Source: Krasilnikovozyma curviuscula
Taxonomy: Eukaryota > Basidiomycota > Tremellomycetes > Cystofilobasidiales > Mrakiaceae
NCBI GenBank assembly: GCA_014825775.1
Contig: MVAQ01000072.1
Coordinates: forward strand, 1-64,000
Direction of reading: 5' to 3'
Length of the DNA: 64,000 nucleotides
This document shows, piece by piece, positions 1 through 11,920 of this stretch. Every line of letters starts with the position of its first letter. Within the stretch, counting starts at the first letter, position 1. A program made the position numbers and the translations under genes. The notes beneath the pieces are model-generated. The model was given only the letters and a program-made list of their open reading frames with translations, searched no databases and was not told the DNA's origin.

Positions 1-282
1 TTGTTTTATTCTTTTCATCCTTTTTATTATATTATTTTTGCTGTTACATAGAAGAAAATGCGACTTTGTTATTTTTTTTTTTCGCTTTTAATGTTTGTTC
101 ATTTATGGGACCACATTACTGCCATACGATCTTCTCGCTGTTATTTCTCATCTGTAAAAAACCGATCGCATCTGTTGAGTCGGCGGGCACTATCAATACA
201 GATCTTATCCTAAGAATCTTCTAAGAAGCCATCTATGCTACAATGCTCTATTTACTTTAAAAATAAACCCATCTAGTTTTGA

Positions 283-2139
283 TCAGAGCATTAAAAATCC
301 CATTCCCAGCGTCAGCAACAGAATGGGTAGAGAAGTGAAAGATTCAAGATGGAAAGCTTCAGACGTTGTTCCTGAAGTAGCAGACGCAGATGCAGACACA
401 GAAGAAACAGAAGCTGTGGCCTCGTACTTAGCCTGCTCCCAACTTCCATACGGCCAGCTGTAACGAAAGAGATGGAGATCAGTCCAGCTCGACATCAATA
501 GGTAGAAAATGCCACTCACTACGCTCCATTCGTCGGAGGCTCGATACAGATCATTCCCAGTACAAGCCCATCGACGAAGTCTCCTTGAATTGTCGATGAG
601 TTGGTCGCGTTCAGCTGGATGACGAACGGTTCCGGATTTGCCAAACCCAGCTGAGCGGCCGTACAGTTTGGACCACGGGATCCAATAAAAGATGTGTTGC
701 CTTCAAGCTTGTTGCCAGTGACGGTGAATTGGGTAATGTGCGCTGCAGCCATCGCATAACCAAAAGCACCGGAGAACGTATTATTGAGCACTTTCCCGCC
801 GTGGTTGTAGTCATTGGGCCATTGGGTAGCGGAATAGAACCAGACTCGGGGACCCATAGCTGCGAGTGAAATTGAAATTCGTTGGTTCTCGGTTCTTTTC
901 GAAGTGACAGGCGACGAGAGAACTACCTACAAATACCGATCTTGATGATAACGTCTTCTCCGTCCATACCCTTTGTCATGTTTCCAGTTTCATCAGCAAA
1001 CGCACCAAAGATGTAGTTCTCTTCAACAACTGTTCCACTGTAGTCACCGTCCCAAGGCGCGTAGTCTACCATGTTAATCCCTCCAAGCAACGTTGACTGG
1101 CGTAAGAGGCAACCTTCGAGTGAGTTCGTATAGCAACCAAAATCTCGACCAAACTGGCTTACATTTTCCACATAGATCGTGTTGTTTCTGATGGTACTAC
1201 CAGGAGCTCCAAATACGACAATGGCACCATCTGTCGCATCAGCTATCGTGTTTCCTTCGACAATGCTGTTTTTGCACGAGAGGGATATGCCATCGGCCCA
1301 CTCTGAGTTAGCGTCAAGTCCGCAGGGCCCAATATCATTGTTCAAAATCTGTGCACCAGTACATCTGGAGGAAACGTTCTTGGAAATGAGTGACAGATTG
1401 GCCACAGGCAGATAGCAATAGGGAAGAATCTCACGTGAACGGTCCTTCTGCGATGTGCAGGCAAGACCATCCTCTACAGTCAAAGGACTTGACATTGCTT
1501 ACGGTCTGGTTTGAGTTGGCACCACCAATCTCAATCTGTGAACCGATACTGAATTTGAGCTGAGGCCAATCGCGCAGCGCTGAAGAAAAACTTACGAGCG
1601 CGTTCCCAGACGGCGTCGGGGGACTCGAGCCTCGATTTCCATTCACGATGATATTTTTGATCGCTATGTTGGAGTTTGAGGCACCATTCCCTTGGATCTA
1701 CATCAGAAAGAGATCGATCAGTTGATTGTACCGAACCGGCGATGAAATGTATCAGACTGCTTACAGCTGTACTCAAGTTTAAGTATGTGTTGTTACCAAC
1801 AACGAGAACAGCTCTATCGCTTCCAGCAGGGTAGCCATATGTACTGATCTCTTGTCCCTGGGCGGTGAAGACCAAAGTTTGATCGAGCGTATAGGTTTGC
1901 TGGGGGCACAAGCTTAACTTGAAGCCAGAACCTCCCTCCTCAAGTAGATAGTTGAGAACTCCACCGACTGAAAGCCCTGCAGTTGCTGTAGGAGGTATGC
2001 AAGACGGTAAAGACGCGATGATGGACGAAGCGTTGGAGGCGAGGGTCACCGTCGTCGCCGTTGGGGTCGTCGAAGTTGCTGGAGCAGCCCAAGCTGAGCC
2101 AACAACAAAGAAAGAGAGAAGCACGAGTACCAGACCCAT
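283..2139 (-). CDS. Secreted GPI-type parallel beta-helix protein
   Basis: The start ATG at 2139 opens a clear signal peptide (MGLVLVLLSFFVVGSAWA) followed by a Ser/Thr/Ala-rich linker. Spliced exons then give repeated short turns of the pectate-lyase-like kind: runs such as NNTYLNLST, NSNIAIKNIIVNGN, ILNNDIGPCG, SIVEGNTIADATDGAIVVFG, STIRNNTIYVEN, VVEENYIFGAF and FTVTGNKLEGNTSF, typical of right-handed parallel beta-helix folds. The last exon carries a Ser-rich stretch and a hydrophobic tail (LPILLLTLGMGFLML) ending at the TGA at 283, which looks like a GPI-attachment signal. At least four introns are needed; one joins LNLSTA to IQGNGASN near 1770-1700, and another joins PPTNGA to WPYGSWEQ. 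Many N-x-S/T sites support a secreted location. The fold is shared by polysaccharide lyases and by non-enzymatic wall proteins, and I see no diagnostic catalytic set, so the substrate is unknown. A cell-surface carbohydrate role is an inference. Confidence 0.8.
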
Positions 2140-3103
2140 TGGCTTTATTGCTACTGCGTGCGAGAAGGAGAGAGGAAATTTTCATCAGCTTTTCATTAGG
2201 CGATAAACTTGTTTCACGATAGGTGACTAGTCTGCCTTCACTTACAGGTGACAAGCAGGCGTTCTAAGCTCCAGGGCAGATCTCACCACGCGTGAGTTCA
2301 GATCTCTACTGTTTCTTGTAGGTCAATATAGTAGAAGAGGAACGACAAAAGGTGGGTCAGGACGGAGGGAAACATGAAACGTCGCGCGCTCTACCTAGCT
2401 TACCAAAATCAAACAGGATCCAGAAACCAGAAAAGAGAGAAGGTATTGATTGGGCTTCTGCTTCAATTGAATAGGGTACTGTACGATTTCAGTAGGGGAG
2501 AGTGGCTGCTGGAAATCAAATCCAGCAAGGCTGTGAAAGAGAAGGAGGTATTCCTGCTTTCACGCAGTAACGCCCCCACAGTCGACCGGGGAGATCGATC
2601 GAGTCGGCATATTTACAATTTATACACACACCAGCTTGACAAAATTTTGAGCTATATTATGGAGCAGACTCTTTCTTTTGAACAGGCTGTCCAAGCAGGC
2701 GTGCCTACTCGCGCTCTCGGCGAAAATCCCTGGGAAAATACCCCACGTAGATTCATATCACAAAGCGCCAAGAGATTGACTATTAGAACTTTCGTTCTTC
2801 AAGTTGCGTGTCTTTTATCTTCATGAGATCGTTGGATGTGGAGTCTAAAGGAAATGCTAATGTATGTGTATGCTACAGTGGATGGCGTGAGAATGCAACG
2901 AATCAAAGGTGAAAGGCCGATAAAAGTGACAGAAATAAAGAGAACTGAAGGCAAGTGATAAATGCAAAGAGAAGTAATCACGCTGTGATTGTATTTTGCT
3001 TCTGATGAGCCGAAAGATGTTGGTGGTCCGGACAAGCCAATGCCAAATTCGTCAATTACTATTTGAGAATGAGACCTTGATGAGCATATTAGCATTACTC
3101 ACT
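2140..3103. other. Intergenic region
   Basis: This holds the upstream region of the beta-helix gene and the 3' flank of the Ppn1-like gene. Open frames on either strand (for example 2374-2826 plus) have no recognisable domain and no supporting splice structure. I see no RNA gene. Confidence 0.5.
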
Positions 3104-5751
3104 TTAAGCGTGGGAGAAGTCGCAATTGCTTCCAAGATGACAGTTGCCCATCTGATGAAAGCGGCAAGGTGTTGCTGATTTTCTCCCACCACGGCCCCCA
3201 TTTCTTCCTCTACCTCCCCTGCCACTTCCACGACTACCACCTCTCCCAGTATCACGGTGAGTATATTCTTCTACTGGGGGAGCAGATGGTATGTTGAGTC
3301 CAAAGTGCGGTTGACCGTCGTGTTGGAAGTGGGATTGGTGGCCGTACGGACCCTGAGGATGACCGTAGCCTTGCCACTGGTCGTGCTGAGGCTGCTCGTG
3401 GGGTGGGTAGTAAGCGGGAGCAGCGGGAGCCGCAAACGAGCTGGTGACTGCATTAAGCATCGACATGTCAATACCCATGTCGGCGAGGGTAGATCCTTGC
3501 GGTTGCGGTTGAACAAACTGAGGGCCTGTTGGGAACTGGTCTTGCTGCCATTGGTCAGGAAGACCTTCCATCTCCTGAGATGAGTAACCAGCCGGGAGAA
3601 GCATGCCTTTGGGTTCGAATTTGGCAACGTTGCGGGTTTCAGGCTCAAAGGGTGATTCTGGTATTGGGTTGTTGATGTCGAAGACAGCTGGGAAGGCAAT
3701 GGCTTCTCGAGCAGCCTGGTCCCGAACCTCAGTGCCGGCGACATATTGAGACCCAGCAGTCACACACAACGGTTCGACTTCAGGGAACTCAATTGCTGAA
3801 GTTTTAGTAAAGATAAGTGGTTACTAACAGTACGACTGGTACGATAGGCTTCAGCGACTTACGAGGAGGCTCATACCAATCAATCTCAACAATATGAGGT
3901 CTTGCAAAAGCACGACCTTCACTGACGTCCAAGTCATGAGCGCTTCCATGCTGAAATAAAGACATCAAAATCAATGATCAGTTACCGGTTTCGTCCTCTT
4001 CGATAGGAGAAAAACAAATTCCGATACTAACATCTTGTTCTTGATAATAACCATAATCTTGTTCATTTCCAAAGTCTCTTCCATCAATCAACTTGAACTT
4101 CGAGAAGACCTTGACCTGAACCAGCGCGTTGCCATCTCTCCACCTCACACCTTTCTTGACTTTCACTTTAGGACCGATTGAGGACTCCACCAATGGTCGT
4201 TTACCCTGAGCATTTAAATTCGATCCTGGAACTTGTCCTTGATCTTGAGGGTTGGGTGATTCTTCTTTCTTAGGTGCAGCCTTCTTCTGTAGTTGAGACA
4301 TGGCGAAGGCGAATCCATCTTCCGCTTTGGGTGCTGCTGAAGCTGGTGTGGTAACAGCGGGTTTATCGACCTTTTTGAATGAGGGAAGCTTAGCTTTGGG
4401 TTTCTGGAAGAATGACATGTCTGTTTTTGTTGGTACTGCTACTGCGGGAGGTGGTGGTGCGGCTTTCGACGTTATAGACGCGGTTGAGATCTTCTTGATT
4501 GGTTCAGATTTGGATCCTGTAGCAGCAGCAGCTCCGCTAGATTTAGAAAGAGATGTCTTTCGTTCGGCAGTTGATGATGAGGTTGAGGCGATCTTAGCTG
4601 GCGGCGGTGGTGGTGGCGACATTTTGTCGATTTTTCGCTTTTTAGAGCCTGTTGATGAAAAATATGTGTAAGAAGACATTATTTACGTGTAAATGCGTTT
4701 GTGAACGACTTACCTTCAACTGAATCTGCCGCCTGCTTGTTGTTGGCATCGATGATCCTCTTGAACGCGTCCATTGCAGCAGTAACTAGCTTCTTCGCAC
4801 CTGTAAGACCAAAAAATGGTCGCATTAGCTTGTGCAGCAAAAATCTCACAAAATTCGCCAGAAACCAACGTACTGTCGGGCAGAGCGTCCTTTTTCCTTT
4901 CAAGACTACCGAGAGTTTTGGCCAGCTTGGTAGACATCATCATGTCCATGGTTACAGGTAACTTTGCAAGCAAGGTCATCATTGGTTTCAGTCCATCCTT
5001 CCATTCACTATTAACCTCCAACATATCCTTCAGCCAACTCGCCAACAAAGAGACACCTTCCTTACTCTCCGCCAAAACTTCTAAGTAGTTCTTCGGTGCG
5101 GTCGATGCAATCGCTTCCAATATCTCTCTGCGCAGTGGTGCAGATACAAATGGAACAGGTTTAGGGACCGCCAAAAGTTTGATAAGATGTCGCGCAGAGC
5201 TGAGAGACTGTCTAGTGAGAGCAGCGGGGGTAAGTAAGGGCTTGATTTCAGCTGCATCGCAGACAGTTGGTGTTGAGTTTGCAACGGGTGATCCACTTGA
5301 AGATGTAGACGCTTCTCTCTTAATGGTAATGGAAGAAGCGTTTTTCTTTGGTTCTAGAACTGCGTTGTTGATGGTAAGCATGCTTGGTGAGATGCCATTG
5401 GTGAGATTGGCAGGTGCTGATGCTGTGGAGGGCGCTGCTTCTTGTATTGAAGATTTCGCTTTCAGTTTCAGTCTAGGTTTTTCGGGTGAGGGATTGCTTC
5501 TGGGGGGCAGCGTGCCAGGTTCAATAAGTTGGCAATCGTCGTCGTCGATCAGCGAGGGACTGCAAACCAAAAGGTACAAATGTTCGGCATCAGTACAGAC
5601 TCAAATACGCAAATACACTGAAACCTTACTCTATGTCGTGAGTAGAAGTACTACTAGTGGTTGTGGTTAGTGCTGGACTCATGGCTGCGTCGTGATTTGA
5701 ATCAAGAACCCAATCCATTCCTTGGATACCATAGCTCTCAAAGAGATCCAT
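3104..5751 (-). CDS. ppn1: PNUTS/Ppn1-like protein phosphatase 1 targeting subunit
   Basis: Domain order matches animal PNUTS (PPP1R10) and fission-yeast Ppn1. An N-terminal TFIIS-N/LW-type helical domain lies near 4830-5280, with segments such as LTRQSLSSARHLIKLLAV and GVSLLASWLKDMLEVN. A disordered Ser/Pro/Lys-rich middle follows, then a PP1-docking KKGVRW motif at 4140-4157 followed by FSKFKLIDGRDFGNE. After a Gln/Pro-rich part and an RGG-type stretch, a single CCCH finger closes the protein (C-x7-C-x5-C-x3-H, CRFHQMGNC...CDFSHA). In known systems this subunit brings PP1 (Dis2/Glc7) to RNA polymerase II and the cleavage-polyadenylation factor to promote termination. The start is uncertain: ATG 5751 (MDLFESYG) or ATG 5721 (MDWVLDSN) are the best choices. 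The first intron joins THDI to DPSLIDDDD near 5630-5560. The TAA is at 3104-3106. Confidence 0.85.
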
Positions 5752-6316
5752 AGGATCTACAGAACCAGACCCTATGGAATAAATCCAGCGTGTCAGCACA
5801 TCCGATACGTCAAGAACAACGGCCTTGGAAGAATGGTAGAAAGGTCTCGAAAAGTAAACAAAAAGCTCGCGCCACTGGAATTCCCACGACTGCCGTAGCG
5901 ACACAGGCATACCATCCGCTGTTCCTGTCGCACCAAACGGTCTCCAGGGACCCGTAACAACAGAACGCACAATCTCGAGCCGTCGATAAGTTGTCCAGAG
6001 CACTTTGAGCTTGTGAAAGCCCGGGAGACACCGCCAGCCGTCATGTAACGTGTGATTCTCTAAGCATTTCCTTTTTGGGAAGCAGAGCGAGCAATTATAG
6101 GTCTGGTAGGTTAGACCTTGCAGTTTTGGAGTTTTTGGGATGCCTAACGCTCGTTCTTTATATGTACTTTTGGGATGGGGAACGAGTTCGATAGCTAGAC
6201 ACAAATCATCGAGGACGAGAGCGTCCAAGGGGAGACTTTGAGTCGCGCGACAATTCCCATCGCATACGACGTTAAGGTTTCGAGTGAACCCACACTGATA
6301 CTTGGAAACACTCACG

Positions 6317-6592
6317 ATTTCGGTCGGCAGACATGAGTGGATTGAAGACGAGCTCGTCCATCGGCTCAGTCGAATTGTAAAAGTATTGATTGTCCTGCCA
6401 AAAATATAAAATATCCGCAAGGGTACCGTCAGCAAAATTCGCAGAAGGGAGGGGAAGAATCCTCCAGCGAAGTGGTTCGAATGAGAATTTCTCACCATAG
6501 CGAGCATCCAAGAAGCCAACCCTCTTCCACTCAGCTGACACGCCAGAGACACCCAACAGCAGGAAGCAAATGGTCTTTCTTAGGAAAGGAAA
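6317..6592 (-). CDS. Doubtful exon of a secreted protein, gene model unresolved
   Basis: An open stretch begins after an in-frame stop at 6593-6595. It reads TICFLLLGVSGVSAEWKRVG, which resembles a signal peptide, and continues into a protein-like sequence (FLDARYGEKFSFEPLRWRIL, DILYFWQDNQYFYNSTEPMD) up to NPLMSADRNRE near 6317. It has no ATG of its own, so an upstream exon or intron is required. Downstream, another frame stays open on the same strand from about 6300 to the Ppn1 start, including a Cys-rich run (CSLCFPKRKC), but I could not join them with confidence. I recognise no family. It may instead be a chance open frame in the Ppn1 upstream region. Confidence 0.3.
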
Positions 6593-6951
6593 CTATCTAT
6601 AACCTGGTAAAAAGCTCGATGCCAAAAAATCCACCTGTTTTGGCGTAATCCAACCCTTATGTCACTGCTTTGGAAGCACTATCTACTCCAAGGAGTCTCT
6701 GTTTGGATTGGATTTGTTTCTCAATCTCTGCTTTGGAAATTTCGTTTTTCAAGTGAACAAATGGCGCTGGAAGAACACCAGTAGACAGCGCAATGGAAAT
6801 TGCCTCGTTCGAGTGCGAGTGCAACGCCACACAGATTTCTGTTGGTTTTACATTTATTATCATTATTTCCTTGCCAGACTCGTTCCCAGTGTAAATCAAC
6901 TTGAATAGTATATAATCAACGAGACAGGACAACCAGACGCTCTAACTCAAC

Positions 6952-9900
6952 GTAGAGTATACACCGCTCATCATGCACCTGATGAAGATGGAAACAGAAT
7001 GGTCAGTCCGACGGAAATTCAAGGTAGGACAATCGTAACATACAGATTTCTAGGTGTGAACTGTACATTCAGTACAGGCGTTCGCTTCGTGGGAAACGTC
7101 GCCAGTAGGCTAGAACTCGCTTGGAGTCCAGTGCCAGCATCAACTCTTCCACCCATCGGGAGCTCGCCCTTCTTCTCACCACCGAGGACTCCGCCTGGTC
7201 CTCCCGTTCCAATGATCCGTCCATCAGTGGACGCAGTCTTTACATCCCAGCACCTCACTGTACAATCTGCGCTGCCACTGATCAAGACGTTCGATTCGGC
7301 GCTGAAGGACAGAGAGCTGATTGGTGCAGTGTGACCGAGAAGCTTTTTGATCAGACGACCAGAGGCAAGATCCCATATGTTTATAGAAAGATCTTCACCT
7401 GTAGATCGCAAAAGGAGCAACGATTAGTTATGGACTGCCGTGAAGAGACGAAACAAGGAGGACGAGGACTTACCAGCACTGGCCAACAATCTTCCGTCCG
7501 GACTGACTTCTATAGTTGAGATAGCACTGTCATGATGTCCGATGAATAGCCGCACACATGCACCTCGTTGGACGTCCCACAGACGGCAAGTTCGATCCGT
7601 TGATCCAGTCGCAAGGTAGAGAGAGTTTGGGTGGAATTTAACACACTGCGTAGCCTTTATAGTCAGCACAATGAACAGCATCACAGAGAGAAATACACTG
7701 ACATCAACGTCACCTAAGTGACCGACAAACATCCTCAGCGCTGTAGTCCTCTCCGTAGTCCAAAGTCTAGCCGTTCTATCCCTTCCACCTGAAGCGAAGT
7801 ATGTACCCTGAGGACCCCACTGGACATCCCATACAGGCTGCTGGTGTCCTTTATAAACGACAAGATTCGACCATGTATCCATCGACCATAATCTGATTGT
7901 CGAATCTTGAGATGAGGTGAGTAGGTGTCGGGGAGGTGCGGAGGTGCCATTCAGTGGATCAAAGGAAAGGCCATAGACTGGTCCAGAATGGCCTATGAGT
8001 TTTCGCATTGAGGAACCTCCCCTCTCTCTTAGTTTTTTTAGGGAAGAAGCTACGAAAAGTACCATCATCAGTAACAATTCACTCTTCGACGTACGACGTG
8101 GGAACTTACTGTCTTTGAGATTGGACGGATCAAAGTCACTCTTCATTCCTCTCAGCCTTTCACCCTTCAAGCTCCAGATTCGAACACAGCTCTCAGCTGA
8201 CCCAGCTGCCAGGAGAGAGAAATCTGGCGAGAATATCGTCGAAGTCACCCTGAACAGAAGGAAGCAAAACCGAAATCAGTAAAGACATTTGACAGAACCA
8301 ACATTATATCCAAAGAAGTGGCACTGACCCTTCTCCAGCGTCATGGAAAGTATAAGCACAGATGCTCGGTAACGCCGTCTTTCCTGGCGCACTATCGTCC
8401 CACTTCGATTCAGCGTCAACGTTGGGACCTAGTCTCATACGTTTCCTCGCGTCAATCACTCTCTCAACTTCTCGTTTCACATCAAACTGTCTGAAGTTTA
8501 CCGGCAACGGTAGCCGGTCTGATTCTGCTGGAATTAACAGGTCCTTTTGATCTGCACCGCCTGGTAAAAGTTCTTCGACCGGTTGCCTTTTGTCTGCTGA
8601 CTGTTTCTTTTCTTCTGTTCCTGGTGGTACTGACCCTTTATCTGCCTGTGGTGTCGCTGCTCCTGATGCCTCATCTGTTGGTGCTGCTGCTGGTGCAACG
8701 AGCTCAGCTCCAACATCAAGTGGGTTAGGCTCTCCGTCGATCGTTCGAATTTCGCGCTTGACTTCCTCTACAAGCTTTTCGGATAGCTGGGGAATGCCAA
8801 GTTTCAAAGGAGCTTGTCCGGCGTGGAACGCGCTGGTGGATGGAGGAATCGCCGCTCGTCTCACCTGAGGGTTCCCTGTCGGATTGAGAGCATCGAGAAG
8901 TCCGGATATGAGTCCTGTTTCAGTGAGCATAGCTTGAGCACTCAGTGGTTGAGTGGTAGGAGATTCTGCATTACAGATAGTCAGTCAGCATAAAAGAGAG
9001 GTTAGAGCAGCAATAGGATAGCTCACCAGCTATATGGATCCTCTCATTGATCACACCTCGGACCCATTCCTTCCCCCTGGCCCCCAATCTACCGAGTGCC
9101 CATTCGCCTTCAACTCCACCACCAGAAAGCCAGCTGATCAGAAGGCCAAAACCACCTTTACTGAGCTTGATCACATATTTCTCTTCTCTGAACCGCTTCG
9201 CGATGGCTGAGTTGTGTAGGTGCGACATGTTGGTTATGGCATGGAGTTGGGATATTAGGGGTGCGTGAAGTGGCTGATGTGAAGCTGCATATTTGATGAA
9301 GAATTTACGAGCTAGAATTGGTCAAAGGAAGGCCTTGTGTCAGTACGACTTTCACAAATGGCGAGAGAAGTGACCGGTCACAAACCTGAAGCTGGGAATC
9401 CGGTGCTGACAAGCTCAAGGAAAGTGTGAACAAAGACTGGGAATAAGAGCTGTCGAAGTTCAGGCTAAAAAAGAACGCGATTGTGGTTAGAGTTACGGCT
9501 TCCAGTAATAAGACTCTTTCACACGAACCTTCCAGCCCTCTAAACCTGCATCCACCCATTCTTCCAATCCCCTGTACCCTTCCTGTCTCTCTTCTGGACC
9601 TAAGACCTTCGCTTCTTCATGACCCTGAAGCACTACAGTTCCAGCATTCGTCTGTGGTCGTTGAGGTGTTTGTCGAGGTGGAGCTACAGCCTGTAGAGCT
9701 GGAATCTTGACGCCCATTTTACCCAACTGAGTGATTGCTTCTGGAGTTTTGAGAGCATCGGATGCTGATGAAGGCAGAGATTGGAGGAGGAAGTTGTAAA
9801 CTGCTGCAACGTCCGACTGAGCTGGGTTTCTTGTTCCTTCCCCTGTTGGTGTAGAAGAACCACCTCCGTTACTGCTACCTGGGACTGGTGCTGTTCGAGA

Positions 9901-10223
9901 AATCAAGCCAGGTAGAGTGACTGCTCGTGGTTGGGCAGAAGCTGTGGATGCTCCAGCTTCTTTTTCACCGACTGCCTGGACTCCCACAGGAGGCTTGGGA
10001 GGTGGTGCAACTCCATTACCCCTGGTTTGCTCTTCAATCTCCTGCCTGAGAGCTGATTCTGCTCTGCTGTATCCCTTCTTCTTGAGGAATTCAAGGACTG
10101 CAGGGAGATATTAAGGTAAGAAAACGAGAAACAATGGCAACCCATTCTGGCTGTCCAGGTTGACTCACCAGCAGTGTTGAAGTCCTGGACCTGAGCAGGT
10201 TTCGCAGGAGCTGGAGCTGACAT
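6952..10223 (-). CDS. TAF5: TFIID/SAGA subunit TAF5, WD40 protein
   Basis: The ATG at 10223 starts MSAPAPAKPAQVQDFNTA, leading into a LisH motif (VLEFLKKKGYSRAESALRQE). A low-complexity linker follows, then the TAF5 NTD2 domain (RGLEEWVDAGLEGWK, LRQLLFPVFVHTFLELV, EKYVIKLSKGGFGLLISWLSG). The C-terminal half is a WD40 propeller with clear blades: RKLIGHSGPVYGLSFDP, TSSQDSTIRLWSMDTW, YKGHQQPVWDVQWGPQ, GGRDRTARLWTTER, ATGSTDRTCRLWDVQRG, LLGHTAPISSLSFSAESN and SGSADCTVRCWDV. A last small exon, spliced at the GTATGT near 7048 to a CAG near 6990, gives TPRNLCMMSGVYSTLS and the TAG at 6952. This matches the conserved TAF5 C-terminus and decides the end. In yeast TAF5 is shared by TFIID and SAGA as a nuclear scaffold; the same role is likely here. 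Confidence 0.95.
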
Positions 10224-11920
10224 CTTTCAGCGAAGAAAGAGCCGTTCAGCCAAGCGACACTGTAATTTTGGTTGAGGGCGTTCGAGTTCACCTCGCAGCG
10301 TCCGCGAGCAGCGTATACAACGTCCAAGTGACTGTGGCACTATTGGATTACACGCAAGATAAAGAAGATATGTGGATTGGAAGAGCTCTCAAAGAGAATA
10401 GGAATCTTGGCTCTCGATCTTTCGTCTGTTCTTTGCCCAAATCCATTGCAGGTGATTGTAGCAAAAGACCTTAACTTCACCATTCCATCCATAAAGGCGA
10501 CTCCTAAGATGTACTTACAGCTGAAGCATCTCCAAGTTAAACCGCATGACCTAGGTGACATGCTTTGTATTCTTCCGATCATCAGTCGTGGTGTGTTGCT
10601 GACTTGAGAACGCTACCCGCCTGTACATCCAAGCTCTCTGTGAGAAACAGACTTCCTTGTCCCACTCAATCCAGAAAGGGGGCTAGTATGGATGTCAACT
10701 CCCAGAAAGAGCTCGGATCGGGTCAGAGCGAGCTCGTCGACATGCGAACACTCCGCAGATGGTTTCTTCTGAACCCGAGGTTGGTGAGGTGTGATGGCTG
10801 TCGATCACAATGACAGAACGTATTAACAGCAGAAGGACCTCTTCAAAGATTTTGGTCCACACAAAGCGTGATGGAAGTGCGACAATGACCCGTTCACCTT
10901 GTGATACATCATGCGATGTCAGTTCATTCGTTTCGTTGGGTAAATGACAGCCACGTTGGAAGGAAAGGCTGAAGCCACCTCACAGCTCATTAGAGATTCC
11001 AGAATTGGTCTGGTTCCCTTCAGACACCATCGCAAGTTGCAGTCTGTATGCAATCTTTCGTCTCAATTCCAACAGCACTCGGGAGACAACTTCTCGATCA
11101 AATATCAGTACTACTCACTTTCTTTATCAACACTTGACTATCCTTTGTAAGGCTAGCAAAGTTCTTTTTTGTCATCAAACAATCGAAGAACTTGTCAGAC
11201 ACAACTGAGATTGGTGGGACGTTTCTGGAGACTAGGAAGAAATGTGAACCTCTTGTTGTTTCTTCGAGAGAGACGTTGTCCATTAATCGCTTGAACGCTT
11301 AGAGGGTGTAAATTTCGATCTTATTGAAGATTCAATAAACGTGAAAAGGAGTTGAATGCAAGACCCCCGAATCGGTGGGACTTGTGAGATGGTTGGTAAC
11401 GACGGAGAGAGATGCAGCTGTTCCTGGTGGATGTGGTGGGTGGCCGGTGAAACCTGTTGTGACTTGGAAAAGCTCATCCTTTTTCATCGAGACCAGAACA
11501 ACGCAATGGGTTCTCCCAATTTTGTTACTTCGATTTCTCTTGAAGCGAAACCGGGAAACTCATCTTCAGAGCTTCGAACCTAAACTGTGACATGTACAAA
11601 CTCCCACAAGACTCGAAGGGAATATCTTTTATACATGAGGCAGTGGTTCACTATGATCGGGGTATTGATGAATATCTCAAAATCTCTACAGGTCAGAGGA
11701 TGACTGTTAGAACGACCACAAAAAAAAAAAGGAGAAGCCTAAACATCGCTATCATCATACACCAGTCATATATACCCTGGCAAGGCTCCTAAATGGATGA
11801 TTACTGATCAGCGCTCAGGCGTCTTACTAGAAGATAGGACCTTTACAGAGAGTAGGGGCATAGCCCAATAGGTACAATAGTGATTGCAACAATACGAAAA
11901 CAAAGGGTAGAAGACGAATT
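10224..11920. other. 1.7 kb without a supportable gene
   Basis: The stretch lies upstream of TAF5 and downstream of the WDR89-like gene. Open frames are short, lie in mixed frames and show no family signature. It includes an A-rich run near 11720. A decayed gene is possible, but I could not identify one. Confidence 0.4.

Noticed and set aside
2374..2826. Plus-strand open frame of 150 codons
   Set aside because: No domain, no splice context, and it overlaps the promoter of the beta-helix gene; composition looks random.
6657..6932. Minus-strand open frame of about 90 codons just after TAF5
   Set aside because: It begins with TTG, lies within 20 bases of the TAF5 stop on the same strand, and shows no family motif; most likely chance sequence in the 3' flank.
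10255..10300. GTTCGAGTTC resembling a tRNA B box
   Set aside because: The flanking bases do not pair as a T-stem and no A box is present at the right distance.
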